The notes under the pieces: generated by a model
Told to the model about the DNA's origin: nothing
The model's database searches: none
The model's input: only the letters and a program-made list of their open reading frames with translations
Program-made: the position numbers and the translations under genes
In this document: positions 46,223 through 54,977 of the stretch, one piece after another
Numbering within the stretch: the first letter of the stretch is position 1
How the letters are laid out: every line of letters starts with the position of its first letter
NCBI RefSeq assembly: GCF_016865525.2
Contig: NZ_CP075169.1
Coordinates: 124,001-188,000 of the forward strand
DNA from: Sodalis ligni
GTDB taxonomy: Bacteria; Pseudomonadota; Gammaproteobacteria; Enterobacterales; Enterobacteriaceae
Direction of reading: 5' to 3'
DNA length: 64,000 bases

Positions 46223-47458
46223 GTGTCTGCACATTATAAAGAACAAGGCCGGCGGGACCCCGCCGGACCGGATGCGGTGAAGGCCACGGCGTTATTGGCG
46301 CAGGCGGAGGAGTTCAGGCTGCGTTTTGCCGCCGGCGCGCCGCAGCGCGACCGCCAGCGGCTATTGCCCCATGAAGAGATGCTGGCGCTGCGCCGCAGCG
46401 GCCTGTTGGCCATGCGTGTACCGCGAGAGTACGGCGGCCCGGAGATAGACATGGTGAGTTTTTCCCGGATTATACGCATGCTGGCTGCCGGCGATCCCAA
46501 TATCGCCCAGGGCATTGCGCCGCATTTCACCAACCTGGAAAAACTTCGCATTTACGGAACGCCGGCGCAGCAAAAAGTCTACTTTGACCTGGTGCTGGAA
46601 GGCTGCTTGATGAGCAATGCCGCCGCCGAACGGGAAGGCGCATTTATCGGCGATGTCTCGACGCTGCTTTTCAGGGAGAATGGGGTCTGGCGCCTGCGGG
46701 GCAATAAGTATTACAGTACCGGCAGCCTGTTCTCCAGCATTATCCTGGTGACGGCGGCTCACGAAGAGGGGGGCCGGGCGGCGATTTTTGTCCCGGTTGA
46801 CCGACCCGGCGTCACGGTGGCGGATGACTGGGACGGCATGGGGCAACGCACTACCGCCAGCGGCACCACCGAATTCGCCGACGTCGAGATTGCCGAGGAG
46901 GAGATTTTGCGTATTCCCGCCTATGGCGATCGCCGCACCCATGAGGGCGGCTTCGCCCAGTTGATACACGCCTCCATTGACGCCGGTATCGCCCGGGCGG
47001 CGCTGGAGGATGCCTGCGAATACGGCCGAACATCCGCGCGGGTATTGCGGGAAAGCGGCGTGCGCGGCGCCATAGAGGATCCTTATGTGCTCCACACCGT
47101 GGGGGAGATGGCCATTATCACCCACGGGGCGGAAAGCCTGCTGGAGCGGGGGGCGGTACTGCTGGAAAACGCGGTACGGGTTGCCTTCGCCGGCGGGGCG
47201 GATGCCGACAGGCTGCTGGGAGAGGCCTCGGTGGCGGTGGCCGAGGCAAAATACGCCACCACCGAAGCGGCTATCAAGGTGAGCGAGATGATATTCCGCA
47301 TCGGCGGGGCATCGGCCACCTCAGCCCGGCTCAATCTGGACCGGCACTGGCGCAATGCGCGCACGCATACCACACACGACCCGGTGGCCTACAAGGCGCG
47401 GGCGGTGGGCGATTTTTATCTGAACGGCGCACTGCCGCCCATCAACACCAAAATCTAA
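46223..47458 (+). CDS. DszC/SfnC-type FMNH2-dependent monooxygenase, copy 2
   Basis: 411-residue paralogue of the gene at 41963. SGLLAMRVPREYGGPEIDMVSFSRIIRMLAAGDPNIAQGIAPHFTNLEKLR, GNKYYSTGSLFSSIILV, DDWDGMGQRTTASGTTEF and LDRHWRNARTHTTHDPVAYKARAVGDFYL mark the branch. Start GTG 46223 has GGGAG at 6-nt spacing and is the only reasonable choice. It is followed 11 nt later by an SDR gene in the same operon. Same inferred role as copy 1, with a different substrate or position in a pathway. Confidence 0.85.
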   Translation: MSAHYKEQGRRDPAGPDAVKATALLAQAEEFRLRFAAGAPQRDRQRLLPHEEMLALRRSGLLAMRVPREYGGPEIDMVSFSRIIRMLAAGDPNIAQGIAPHFTNLEKLRIYGTPAQQKVYFDLVLEGCLMSNAAAEREGAFIGDVSTLLFRENGVWRLRGNKYYSTGSLFSSIILVTAAHEEGGRAAIFVPVDRPGVTVADDWDGMGQRTTASGTTEFADVEIAEEEILRIPAYGDRRTHEGGFAQLIHASIDAGIARAALEDACEYGRTSARVLRESGVRGAIEDPYVLHTVGEMAIITHGAESLLERGAVLLENAVRVAFAGGADADRLLGEASVAVAEAKYATTEAAIKVSEMIFRIGGASATSARLNLDRHWRNARTHTTHDPVAYKARAVGDFYLNGALPPINTKI

Positions 47459-47469
47459 GGGGTAGGGTC

Positions 47470-48300
47470 ATGGAACTCGGTTTAGCGGGAAAAACGGTAC
47501 TGGTGACCGGCGGCAGTAAAGGCATCGGTCTGGCGGTGGCTCGGGCGTTCATTCGCGAAGGAGCGCGGGTGGGTATTGTCTCCCGCGACGGGGGGAACCT
47601 GGAACAGGCGCGAAAGGCTCTGGAAGAAGAAGGCGCGGTCATTGCCGTGGCCCGGGCGGACCTGAGCCAAAGCGAACAGGCCGATGCCGCCGTGGCGGCG
47701 ATTATCCAACAGTTGGGGTCCATCGATATTCTGGTGAACAGCGCCGGCGCCGCGCGCCGGAATCCGCCGGAATCCCTTGACAGCGCCGCCTGGCACGCCG
47801 CCCTGGACGCCAAGTATTTTACCTACATCCATACCCAGGACGCGGTGCTGAAACGCTGGGTGGATAAGGCCCGTTCAGTGGGTACGAGCCAGGCAGGCGG
47901 CGCGCCGTCGCGGCAGCTCGGCGCCATCGTCAATATCGTCGGCACCGGCGGACGGGTGCCTCATCCCTCCCATGTGGCGGGCGGCGCGGCCAATGCGGCG
48001 CTGCTGCTCTCCACCCTGGGACTGGCAAGCCATTACGCGCGCTACGGCATCCGGCTGAACGTGGTGAATCCGGGTTATACCCTGACCGAGCGCATGGACC
48101 AGACCGTGGCGCAGGAGGCGCTGCGCTTGGGAGTTTCACGCGAAAAGGCGTTAGAGCGGCTCAGCGCCGAATTGCCCCTGCGCCGCTTCGGCGAGCCGGA
48201 TGAAATCGCCAATGTCGTGCTGTTCCTGGCCAGCGAACGCGCCAGCTATGTGGTGGGGGCATTAATCTCGGTGGACGGCGGCCAGCATCCCATAATTTAA
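47470..48300 (+). CDS. SDR-family protein lacking the YxxxK catalytic pair
   Basis: 276-residue short-chain dehydrogenase/reductase fold protein. The nucleotide-binding VTGGSKGIGLAVARAF (about 12-27) and NSAGAARR are normal, and NPGYTLTERM plus the C-terminal FLASERASYVVGALISVDGGQ are typical. The catalytic Tyr-x-x-x-Lys is not there: the position reads H167-V-A-G-G171 in VPHPSHVAGGAANAAL, and the catalytic Ser region reads VNIVGTGG. It therefore probably binds NAD(P) without classical dehydrogenase activity, or uses other residues. Start ATG 47470, 11 nt after copy 2 of the DszC-type enzyme; last gene of the rightward row. Confidence 0.85.
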   Translation: MELGLAGKTVLVTGGSKGIGLAVARAFIREGARVGIVSRDGGNLEQARKALEEEGAVIAVARADLSQSEQADAAVAAIIQQLGSIDILVNSAGAARRNPPESLDSAAWHAALDAKYFTYIHTQDAVLKRWVDKARSVGTSQAGGAPSRQLGAIVNIVGTGGRVPHPSHVAGGAANAALLLSTLGLASHYARYGIRLNVVNPGYTLTERMDQTVAQEALRLGVSREKALERLSAELPLRRFGEPDEIANVVLFLASERASYVVGALISVDGGQHPII

Positions 48301-48457
48301 CTGATTGCCGGGTGCGTGCCGCAATTCCCATTGTTTAGCGGGGTATCCGGAGCGCCGCCGGGCCAAGCCGCTATTTTGATTAATAGAACCGATTATCCGG
48401 ACGGCTATCGGACCCGAGTCGCTAAATCGAAGCGGCTCGTCCCCCCGAGCCGGCATT

Positions 48458-50056
48458 TCACGCCGCCGCCAGAATCAGATTGCGGGTATAGGCATGCACC
48501 GGGGCGGCCAAAATCGACATGGCCTCCCCGGCTTCGATAACGTTGCCGTCTTTCATCACGATAATCTGATGCGCCATGGCGGCCACCACCGAAACGTCAT
48601 GGGTGATAATCAGGTAGCTTAGCCCGTGTTCCCGCTGCTGGCGCTGCAGCAGGGCGATGATCTGCCGCTGGATGGTGACATCCAGCGCGCTGGTGGGCTC
48701 GTCCAGCACCAGGATATCGGGATTGATGATCAGCGCCCGCGCGATGGCGATACGCTGGCGCTGTCCACCTGAAAATTCATGAGGATAGCGTTGCAGCAGA
48801 CCGGGGAACTGCTCTTGTGTCAGACCCACCTCGGCGAGCATAGCCACGATGCGCCTATCCCGCTCGCGAACCGACAGCTCGGGGTGATGAAAATGCAGAT
48901 TTTCACCCACGATTTGCGCAATGGACATGCGCGGCGACAACGAAGAGAAGGGATCTTGGAACACTGCCTGGATTTTGCGGCGCTGGGCCTTGCGTCCCTG
49001 CTTACTGCCGGCATTGGCCTGTTTCCACGATACTCCTTCCACCAGCAGGGAGCCTTCATGTCCCATCAGTCCCAACACCGCGGCGGCCAGGGTGCTTTTG
49101 CCCGAACCGGACTCGCCGATGACCCCCAGCGTCCGGCCCGGCGGCAGCGTAAAATCGGCATTTTTCACCGCATTGAAACGGTGGCGCCGAAACCAGTTGC
49201 TGATGCCCGGCTGGGATATGGGATAGCTTATATTGATGGCTTTGCCTTCCAGCCGCGGCGGCGTTCCCGCCGCAAAGGCCGGACTGTCGATATCCCGTTC
49301 GGGACGGCTGTTGATTAACCGGCGGGTATAAGGATGCCGGGGCGCCAGGAATAACTGCTCGGTGGGGGCGACTTCAACGATGTTGCCCGCCTCCATGACA
49401 ATCACCCGATCGGCGAAGCGGCGCACCAAATGCAGATCGTGGGTGATCAGCAGAATGGACAAACCGTTCTTGCGCTGCAGGGCGGCCAACAGCTCAAGAA
49501 TTTGCAGCCGCAGGGTGACATCCAGCGCCGTGGTGGGCTCATCCGCCAGCAGCAGCCTGGGCTCGCCCGCCAGCGCCATGGCTATCATGGCGCGCTGGCG
49601 CTGGCCGCCGGAGAGCTGGTGCGGATAGGCATGGGCACGGCGCTCCGGCTCGGGGATGCCGGTTTCCGCCAGCCGCGCCACGGCGCGGATCCAGGCCTGT
49701 TTCTGGCTCATTCGGGATTTCAGCCGGTAGACCTCGGCGATTTGGTCGCCGACGGTATGCAGCGGATTGAGGGCGGTCATGGGATCCTGAAAAATCATGG
49801 CAATATCTTTACCGCTGATATCGCGTATCTCCCGCTCCCCCAGCGCCAGCAAATCGGTGTTCTCGAACAAGGCCTTGCCCGATACCTCGGCGCCGGGAAT
49901 CAGATGCAGCAGGCTCATGGCGCTGACGCTTTTGCCTGAGCCGGATTCTCCCACCAGGGCCACCTTTTCATGGGGTTTGATGTGAAAAGAAATCCCTTTG
50001 ACGATCTGTTCGCCGTTAAAGCCGATGCGCAGATCCCGGACATCAAGAAGGTTCAT
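48458..50056 (-). CDS. Peptide-type ABC transporter, fused double ATPase (DppD-DppF/YejF-like)
   Basis: 532-residue protein with two complete nucleotide-binding domains. The first (about 1-265) has Walker [17 protein letters not shown] and [12 protein letters not shown]; the second (about 285-530) repeats [17 protein letters not shown] and [11 protein letters not shown]. It powers import with the two permeases directly upstream. Start ATG 50056 (MNLLDVRDL) overlaps the DppC-like stop by 14 nt and has GGGGAG at 5-6 nt. It ends an operon that starts at the FMN-reductase gene. Both ATPase sites look intact. Substrates inferred: those bound by the two SBPs at 38045 and 40190. Confidence 0.88.
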   Translation of the reverse strand: MNLLDVRDLRIGFNGEQIVKGISFHIKPHEKVALVGESGSGKSVSAMSLLHLIPGAEVSGKALFENTDLLALGEREIRDISGKDIAMIFQDPMTALNPLHTVGDQIAEVYRLKSRMSQKQAWIRAVARLAETGIPEPERRAHAYPHQLSGGQRQRAMIAMALAGEPRLLLADEPTTALDVTLRLQILELLAALQRKNGLSILLITHDLHLVRRFADRVIVMEAGNIVEVAPTEQLFLAPRHPYTRRLINSRPERDIDSPAFAAGTPPRLEGKAINISYPISQPGISNWFRRHRFNAVKNADFTLPPGRTLGVIGESGSGKSTLAAAVLGLMGHEGSLLVEGVSWKQANAGSKQGRKAQRRKIQAVFQDPFSSLSPRMSIAQIVGENLHFHHPELSVRERDRRIVAMLAEVGLTQEQFPGLLQRYPHEFSGGQRQRIAIARALIINPDILVLDEPTSALDVTIQRQIIALLQRQQREHGLSYLIITHDVSVVAAMAHQIIVMKDGNVIEAGEAMSILAAPVHAYTRNLILAAA

Positions 50057-50936
50057 TGGCGTCTCCCCGCCCGGTGATGGTAACAGGCGTCTTGCGGGCT
50101 TTATGCAGGCGCGGATTGAACACATCGTTCAGACCGTTGCCTATCAGCATAAAAGCCATGACGGTGAGAAAAATAGCCAGCCCCGGCAGGGCGGTCATAT
50201 ACCAGGCGGTGCGCAGCACCTCGCGCCCCGAGCCCACCATGCCGCCCCAGGTAACGACGCTGGGATCGCCGAGGCCGAGAAAGGAGAGGGATGCCTCGGA
50301 TAAAATCACCTGGGCCACCAAGACCGACGACGCCACCATCACCGGTGCGATACTGTTCGGCAGTACATGGCGGACGATAATGCGAAAATGCCCCAGTCCG
50401 ATGGTGGTGGCGGCCCGGACAAACTCCAGCTCCCGCACGCGCAGAGCCTCGCCGCGCACCAGCCGGGCGATTTGCGGCCATGAGGTGGTGCCCAGGGCCA
50501 GGGAGATGCTGAACGTGGACGGACCCAACACCATCACCATGGCAATGGCGAACAGCAGGCGAGGCATGGTGAGAAAGACTTCGGTAAGCCGCATCAGGAC
50601 ATCGTCAACCCAGGATGCGCCGAAATAGCCGGCGATCACGCCGATAATAATGCCCAGCACCACTGACAGCGCGGTGGCGAACAGGCCAATCATCAGGGAG
50701 GTACGGGCGCCATACAGCAGGCCGGACAGCATATCCCGGCCCATCATGTCGGTGCCCAGGGGAAACCTCGGGTCGCTGCCGGGCCACATCGTCGGGCTGC
50801 CCACCATATCCCGCGGGTCCCCCGGGAAGAAATAGGAGGCGGAAACGGCGCCGAACAGAATCAGCAGCAGCAGTATCAGGCCGCACTGGGCGGAGGCGGA
50901 GTCCGCCAGGCGCTGGAGAAATCGGCGTGACCTCAT
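50043..50936 (-). CDS. Peptide-type ABC transporter permease (DppC-like)
   Basis: 297-residue inner-membrane permease with an N-terminal helix and about five further helices. FPLGTDMMGRDMLSGLLYGARTSLMIGL is the family signature of DppC/OppC proteins, and EALRVRELEFVRAATTIGLGHFRIIVRHVLPN is the EAA cytoplasmic loop that contacts the ATPase. The start overlaps the DppB-like stop by 4 nt (ATGA). Cotranscribed with the double ATPase. Intact. Confidence 0.88.
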   Translation of the reverse strand: MRSRRFLQRLADSASAQCGLILLLLILFGAVSASYFFPGDPRDMVGSPTMWPGSDPRFPLGTDMMGRDMLSGLLYGARTSLMIGLFATALSVVLGIIIGVIAGYFGASWVDDVLMRLTEVFLTMPRLLFAIAMVMVLGPSTFSISLALGTTSWPQIARLVRGEALRVRELEFVRAATTIGLGHFRIIVRHVLPNSIAPVMVASSVLVAQVILSEASLSFLGLGDPSVVTWGGMVGSGREVLRTAWYMTALPGLAIFLTVMAFMLIGNGLNDVFNPRLHKARKTPVTITGRGDANEPS

Positions 50937-51919
50937 GAACGGCGCCTCCCGATGCGCGGATCCAGCGCAACATACAATAAATCCACCGCCAGGTTCATCA
51001 GCACCACCAGCAGGGAGCTGAACAGGAAAATGCCCAGCAGCAGATTAAGGTCGCGGGAAAAAACCGCATCATAGGCAAGACGGCCGATGCCCGGCCAGCC
51101 GAAGACCGTTTCGATAACCACCGAGCCGCTCAGCAGACCGCCGATTTCAAGGCCGGTAATAGTGATGATGGGCAGCGCCGCATTGCGCATGATATGGCCG
51201 AAAATCACCTGCCATTCCCGTAGTCCTTTGGCCCTGGCGGTGCGTACAAAATCCAGCCCGTAGACTTCCAGCATCGACGAGCGGGTAATCCTGACATACA
51301 TGGACAGGAAGAACAGGCTTAGGGATAACGCCGGCAAAATCAAATGCCGCCCAACGTCCAGCAGGTATTGGAAGGTATTGGCGTAATCCGCCCCCACCGT
51401 GGACAAACCGCTGACCGGTAGCCAGCGCAGCTGTATGGAAAACAAGACGATTAGCAGCAAACCGATCCAGAACAGCGGCGTGGCGAAGCCGATGGTGGAG
51501 AACACGGAAATGAGCCCGTCCAGGGCTGAACCCCGGTATCGGGCGGCGATCATTCCCAATAATACCCCGACCACCAGCGCAAAGATGATGGCGGTTAGCG
51601 AGAGGGTAATCGTCGCGGGGAGCCGGCTGACGATAAGTTCGGATACCGGCATGTTTTCACGGAATGAATAACCCAAATCGAAATGGGCCAATGAAACAAT
51701 ATAATGGATAAATTGCTGCCACACCGGAATATCAAGTCCGTACAGATGGCGCATTTGGGCCATATATTCCGGCGTGGCGCCGCCCGATTCCCCCGCCACC
51801 ACGTCGATAACGTCGCCGGGCGCCAACTTCATCAGCACAAACGCCAGTATGACGATGATAAATGTCGTCGGCAAAATCTGGAATAACCGCCAACCTATAT
51901 ACCCGATTCGGCCATGCAT
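50933..51919 (-). CDS. Peptide-type ABC transporter permease (DppB-like)
   Basis: 328-residue permease with six helices. IGWRLFQILPTTFIIVILAFVLMKLAPGD is the typical N-terminus, RITRSSMLEVYGLDFVRTARAKGLREWQVIFGHIMRNA the EAA loop, and GGLLSGSVVIETVFGWPGIGRLAYDA the DppB signature. Start ATG 51919 has GGAG at 7 nt; an earlier in-frame ATG (51940) is unsupported. It lies 34 bp after the FMN reductase gene and is ATGA-overlapped with the DppC-like gene. Intact. Confidence 0.88.
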   Translation of the reverse strand: MHGRIGYIGWRLFQILPTTFIIVILAFVLMKLAPGDVIDVVAGESGGATPEYMAQMRHLYGLDIPVWQQFIHYIVSLAHFDLGYSFRENMPVSELIVSRLPATITLSLTAIIFALVVGVLLGMIAARYRGSALDGLISVFSTIGFATPLFWIGLLLIVLFSIQLRWLPVSGLSTVGADYANTFQYLLDVGRHLILPALSLSLFFLSMYVRITRSSMLEVYGLDFVRTARAKGLREWQVIFGHIMRNAALPIITITGLEIGGLLSGSVVIETVFGWPGIGRLAYDAVFSRDLNLLLGIFLFSSLLVVLMNLAVDLLYVALDPRIGRRRS

Positions 51920-51953
51920 CGCTAATCTCCGGAATAACAAGCAGAAAAACCTT

Positions 51954-52508
51954 CTAGGAGGCGGTTATGCCGTTAAATTGCGCCTGCCGTTCCATTGCGC
52001 GCGAAAATGTCCCCAAAGATTCCATCAGCCGGTTTTCCAGCTCAGCACTGAGCTGCGGGTTACGGTCGTAATGGGTTATCTGGCTGTCCTCGGCAAAGAC
52101 GCCGTGCAGGATTTCCTGCGCTTTCAGCGCGTTAAGCACCGGTTTGAGGGCATAATCCAGCGCCAGCATATGCCCGCTGGAACCGCCGGTAGCCACCGGC
52201 AGCACCACCTTGTGTTCAAAGGCCCGCTCCGGCAGCAGGTCCAGCAGGGTTTTCAGCGCGCCGGCAAAGGAGGCCTTATAAATAGGCGTACTGATAATGA
52301 TTCCGTCGGCGTCCGCCAATTGCTCGATAAATACCTTCAGCGCCGGGCTGTCAAAACGGGCGTACAGCAGGTCTTCCGGGTTGAAATTGAATAAATTCCA
52401 GGGAGTGACGTCGATACCTTGTCCCTCGAGCCAATGCTGCGCGACGGTAAGCAGTACGGCGGATCTTGAGGGAAACCTGGGACTACCGGCCAAGGTAATA
52501 ACATTCAT
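51954..52508 (-). CDS. ssuE: NADPH-dependent FMN reductase, SsuE type
   Basis: 184-residue flavodoxin-like reductase that supplies FMNH2 to luciferase-type monooxygenases. The N-terminus VITLAGSPRFPSRSAVLL is the FMN phosphate loop; ADADGIIISTPIYKASFAGALKTLLDLLP is the SsuE signature; VATGGSSGHMLALDYALKPVLNAL continues the match. E. coli SsuE is slightly longer (191 aa). It is the first gene of the reductase-permease-permease-ATPase operon, which links flavin reduction with uptake. It should serve the five FMNH2-dependent enzymes in the island. No SsuD or SsuABC proper is present here. Confidence 0.88.
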   Translation of the reverse strand: MNVITLAGSPRFPSRSAVLLTVAQHWLEGQGIDVTPWNLFNFNPEDLLYARFDSPALKVFIEQLADADGIIISTPIYKASFAGALKTLLDLLPERAFEHKVVLPVATGGSSGHMLALDYALKPVLNALKAQEILHGVFAEDSQITHYDRNPQLSAELENRLMESLGTFSRAMERQAQFNGITAS

Positions 52509-52782
52509 GGCAACTCCTTAACTGCTTTCCAAAATGGCCTGATCACGTGATTTTTTGTCATGGTTAAGCCGCTGGTTCATACCGGTTCGGCAGCCTGATT
52601 TACATCTGGTTAACCATGTTATGATTTAAATCCTACAAATTAAAATACGTTTTATGGCTGACTATATTCAGAAATGGAGGATTGGCGGGGAATATTGATG
52701 GCCTTTAGAGGGATAGCGACACGCGTCGGGAGACGTGGCGCTGACTTATCAGTTTTAACGCATTTATAATTAAGGCTGTGGC

Positions 52783-53355
52783 TTACAGGCTCAAGGCGCA
52801 GCGATTCCCAAAGAGCTTGCTCAGGTATGACTGGAATGAGCGAGGACAACTCTGCCTGGAGTAGAATTGAACGCTGCCGGCAGCGGCCCCGGAGGCGAGG
52901 CCCAGAGAGGGGCAGGGTATTGACAACGTGCCTGCAGCTTGCAGTATGGCGAGTATAGGCATGTAAAAAATGTAAAGAAAGCGAGTGCTCCCATCTATTG
53001 GGGCGTAAACGGTAAATAGGACAAACTTTAGACAAAAAGGGATTAAAGCTGAAAGGCTGAATCTCAAAATGGAGCGGATTAAGCGACAAGTTTCAAACGG
53101 GAAAATGAACGCCTTTTTCCCCGAGGAAAAATAAGCGTATATATTGTCAAAACACCTGACCATAAAGCACATGCAGCTAATGGAAACCACAAAGGACGAA
53201 AAATGTTTAGGTAAGGAGTACCACGTTTGATAAGCAATATCTGCACCGCTTAAGATTGACGCAGAAAATAATATCGATAAAAGAGTAGAATATATCGAAC
53301 TATTTTTTGTCATGAACAGGTTCTCTGTGCTGAAAATATTATCTAGACATAACAT
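52783..53355 (-). CDS. Polytopic membrane protein whose C-terminus is encoded by a repeat element
   Basis: 190-aa frame from 53355; a likelier start is ATG 53313 (MTKNSSIYSTLLSILFSASIL), giving 176 aa. I do not recognise a family. Hydrophobic segments near IYSTLLSILFSASILSG, FVVSISCMCFMV, SLSALIPFCLKFVLFTV and FLYIFYMPILAILQ suggest three or four membrane helices. The last 50 or so residues, from about AILQAAGTLSIPCPSLGLA to the stop, are the translation of the degenerate palindromic element at 52785-52960, so the original C-terminus has been replaced. It lies 45 bp downstream of the Gly-rich peptide gene, where an immunity protein would be expected in a bacteriocin pair; that role is speculative. 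Confidence 0.55.
   Translation of the reverse strand: MLCLDNIFSTENLFMTKNSSIYSTLLSILFSASILSGADIAYQTWYSLPKHFSSFVVSISCMCFMVRCFDNIYAYFSSGKKAFIFPFETCRLIRSILRFSLSALIPFCLKFVLFTVYAPIDGSTRFLYIFYMPILAILQAAGTLSIPCPSLGLASGAAAGSVQFYSRQSCPRSFQSYLSKLFGNRCALSL
52785..52960. repeat. Degenerate copy of the palindromic intergenic element
   Basis: Reverse-complement match to the element at 35787: the end gcagcttgcagtatggcgag-tatag (52936-52959) corresponds to its left terminus, and ggccccggaggcgaggcccagag to its GC-rich centre. The other half has the aaagagcttgctcaggtatg... stretch found in standard family members but the far terminus is decayed. It lies inside the 3' end of the membrane-protein gene. Confidence 0.68.
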
Positions 53356-53399
53356 GCTAATATCGGCGGCGTTAATAGCAGATCTTTATCTCTTGTTGT

Positions 53400-53651
53400 T
53401 TAAACTGTTATCGCCTTGACCCTTCCCTTTTCAAAGCACCCACCGGCTATGGCGCCGCCGATCAGCCCTAATGCCAATCCCGGCGCGCCTCCCGCCGATC
53501 CCGCGACCATGCCTCCAATAACGCCATTATTGCAACTGATAACCTTATCGCCCAACTTATTATGATAACCACTAGAATTAGGCGCATTTTTCGAAGCGGC
53601 TTCAGCATTGCTGGCACTACTATGCTGGTTAACAGTAGATGAGTTATTCAT
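53400..53651 (-). CDS. Small glycine-zipper, microcin-like peptide
   Basis: 83-residue protein of unknown function. Residues 1-33 are Ser/Asn/Ala-rich and hydrophilic; residues 43-71 are a Gly/Ala-rich hydrophobic stretch (GVIGGMVAGSAGGAPGLALG then LIGGAIAGG) flanked by the only two cysteines, C40 and C72; the tail EKGRVKAITV is basic. Such Gly-rich membrane segments occur in class II microcins such as colicin V and in glycine-zipper lipoproteins, but there is no early double-Gly leader or lipobox. Start ATG 53651 has AAGGAG at 6 nt, a very good site, so translation is likely. The gene lies upstream of a membrane-protein gene on the same strand. Confidence 0.65.
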   Translation of the reverse strand: MNNSSTVNQHSSASNAEAASKNAPNSSGYHNKLGDKVISCNNGVIGGMVAGSAGGAPGLALGLIGGAIAGGCFEKGRVKAITV

Positions 53652-54018
53652 AAGATTCTCCTTGTTAATAGTGATTATCTATTTTATCCGTTATGCTAAT
53701 CATCCAATGGATATCACAAAACGCTTAATAAAATAAGCCACTTATCATCATTGTTCATGAGGAGGTATCAAGGCTCAATGACATTTTTCCACTTTACTTA
53801 TTGGCTTGGTTAATTTCAAGGGATTTTCAAGATTCTTTATTACACATAAGTGATGTATTATATTTGCTGATTATTTATTATGATACGTCTTTTATTTAAT
53901 TGAATGTCATCGCCTAGTGGGAATTTTCTTACTTAATAGGCGCACTCGTACCGCGCTTCGCATAAAATGTGAACCACATAATTTATAGACCCTATTTTTA
54001 CGCTGAGGGGAGATGACT
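53652..54018. other. AT-rich intergenic region between the microcin-like gene and yddG
   Basis: 367 bp, low GC, no gene. It should contain the promoter of the small-peptide gene and the end of yddG. No terminator hairpin or repeat recognised. Confidence 0.4.
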
Positions 54019-54921
54019 TCATCCCCTTTTGGAATCGCGGGTGGCCAGCCAGCATAACAATGAACCGGCGGTCACCATCAGCACACCCAGCCAAAAGGAG
54101 AGCAGCAGCTGGGTGTTCAACAGCACGCCCGCCAGCAGCGAGGACAATACCGGGGTGAAGTAGGACGCGGTGGCCAACAGCATTAAGTTACCCCGCATGA
54201 TGCCGCGGTTCCACGCCGCATAGGCCACCGCCGAGGCGCCGCCGGCCACTAAAAAACGTACCACGGCGGCAACATCCATCTGCATCCCCCGTTCGTGGCT
54301 GAAGGCATATTGTATCCACAAGGTGACGGCGGTGAGGACAAAAAACAGCGTGACGCCGTCTTTCCCCTTTGCCCATTTCTTGGTGATATTACAATACGCC
54401 GCCCAAATCAGGGCGCCGCAAAAGGCCAGGCCGTAGCTTAGCGGATTCGAGAGGATATTCCGGCCTATTCTAGGCAGCGACCAGCCGCCCTCGCCGCCCA
54501 TGATCCAGCCGATGCCGTATAGGCATAACAGCAGCCCCGGTATCAGCCATTTATTGGCTTTTTCGCCGTTAATCAATACCGCCATCAGAATGGTGAAACT
54601 GGGCCAAAGATAATTTACCATGCCGATCTCGATGGCCTGGGCTCGGTTATTGGCGTATCCCAAGGCCAGGGAGAGAAAAATCTCATAGCTGGCAAACAGG
54701 ATACCGCCGGCTATCAGGTACCTGCGGGGAAAAGATCGCAGGGAAGGAAAACCCACCAGCAACAGCAAAAACAGCGAGCTGACGCTGTAAATTGTAGCGC
54801 CCCCGCCGATGGGGCCCAGTGCTTCGCTGACGCCCCTGATTAAACCAATGGTGCTGCTCCAGAGCAGAATGGCCAACAATCCGCACCCGGTCGCCTTATT
54901 TTCCGGCGAAACGACAAACAT
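54019..54921 (-). CDS. yddG: Aromatic amino acid exporter YddG (DMT/EamA superfamily)
   Basis: 300-residue exporter with ten helices, the structural prototype of the DMT superfamily; exports aromatic amino acids in E. coli. GLLAILLWSSTIGLIRGVSEALGPIGGGATIYS, AIEIGMVNYLWPSFTILMAVLINGEKAN and ATASYFTPVLSSLLAGVLL match E. coli YddG closely. The C-terminus ends SLLCWLATRDSKRG, again as in E. coli. Not adjacent to this backbone in E. coli, so it has moved. Single gene, leftward. Intact. Confidence 0.88.
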   Translation of the reverse strand: MFVVSPENKATGCGLLAILLWSSTIGLIRGVSEALGPIGGGATIYSVSSLFLLLLVGFPSLRSFPRRYLIAGGILFASYEIFLSLALGYANNRAQAIEIGMVNYLWPSFTILMAVLINGEKANKWLIPGLLLCLYGIGWIMGGEGGWSLPRIGRNILSNPLSYGLAFCGALIWAAYCNITKKWAKGKDGVTLFFVLTAVTLWIQYAFSHERGMQMDVAAVVRFLVAGGASAVAYAAWNRGIMRGNLMLLATASYFTPVLSSLLAGVLLNTQLLLSFWLGVLMVTAGSLLCWLATRDSKRG

Positions 54922-54977
54922 CTTTAACCTCTTTAAATGGGTGTTTTATTTCACCGGTTTCCACTGAAGGACGATGG

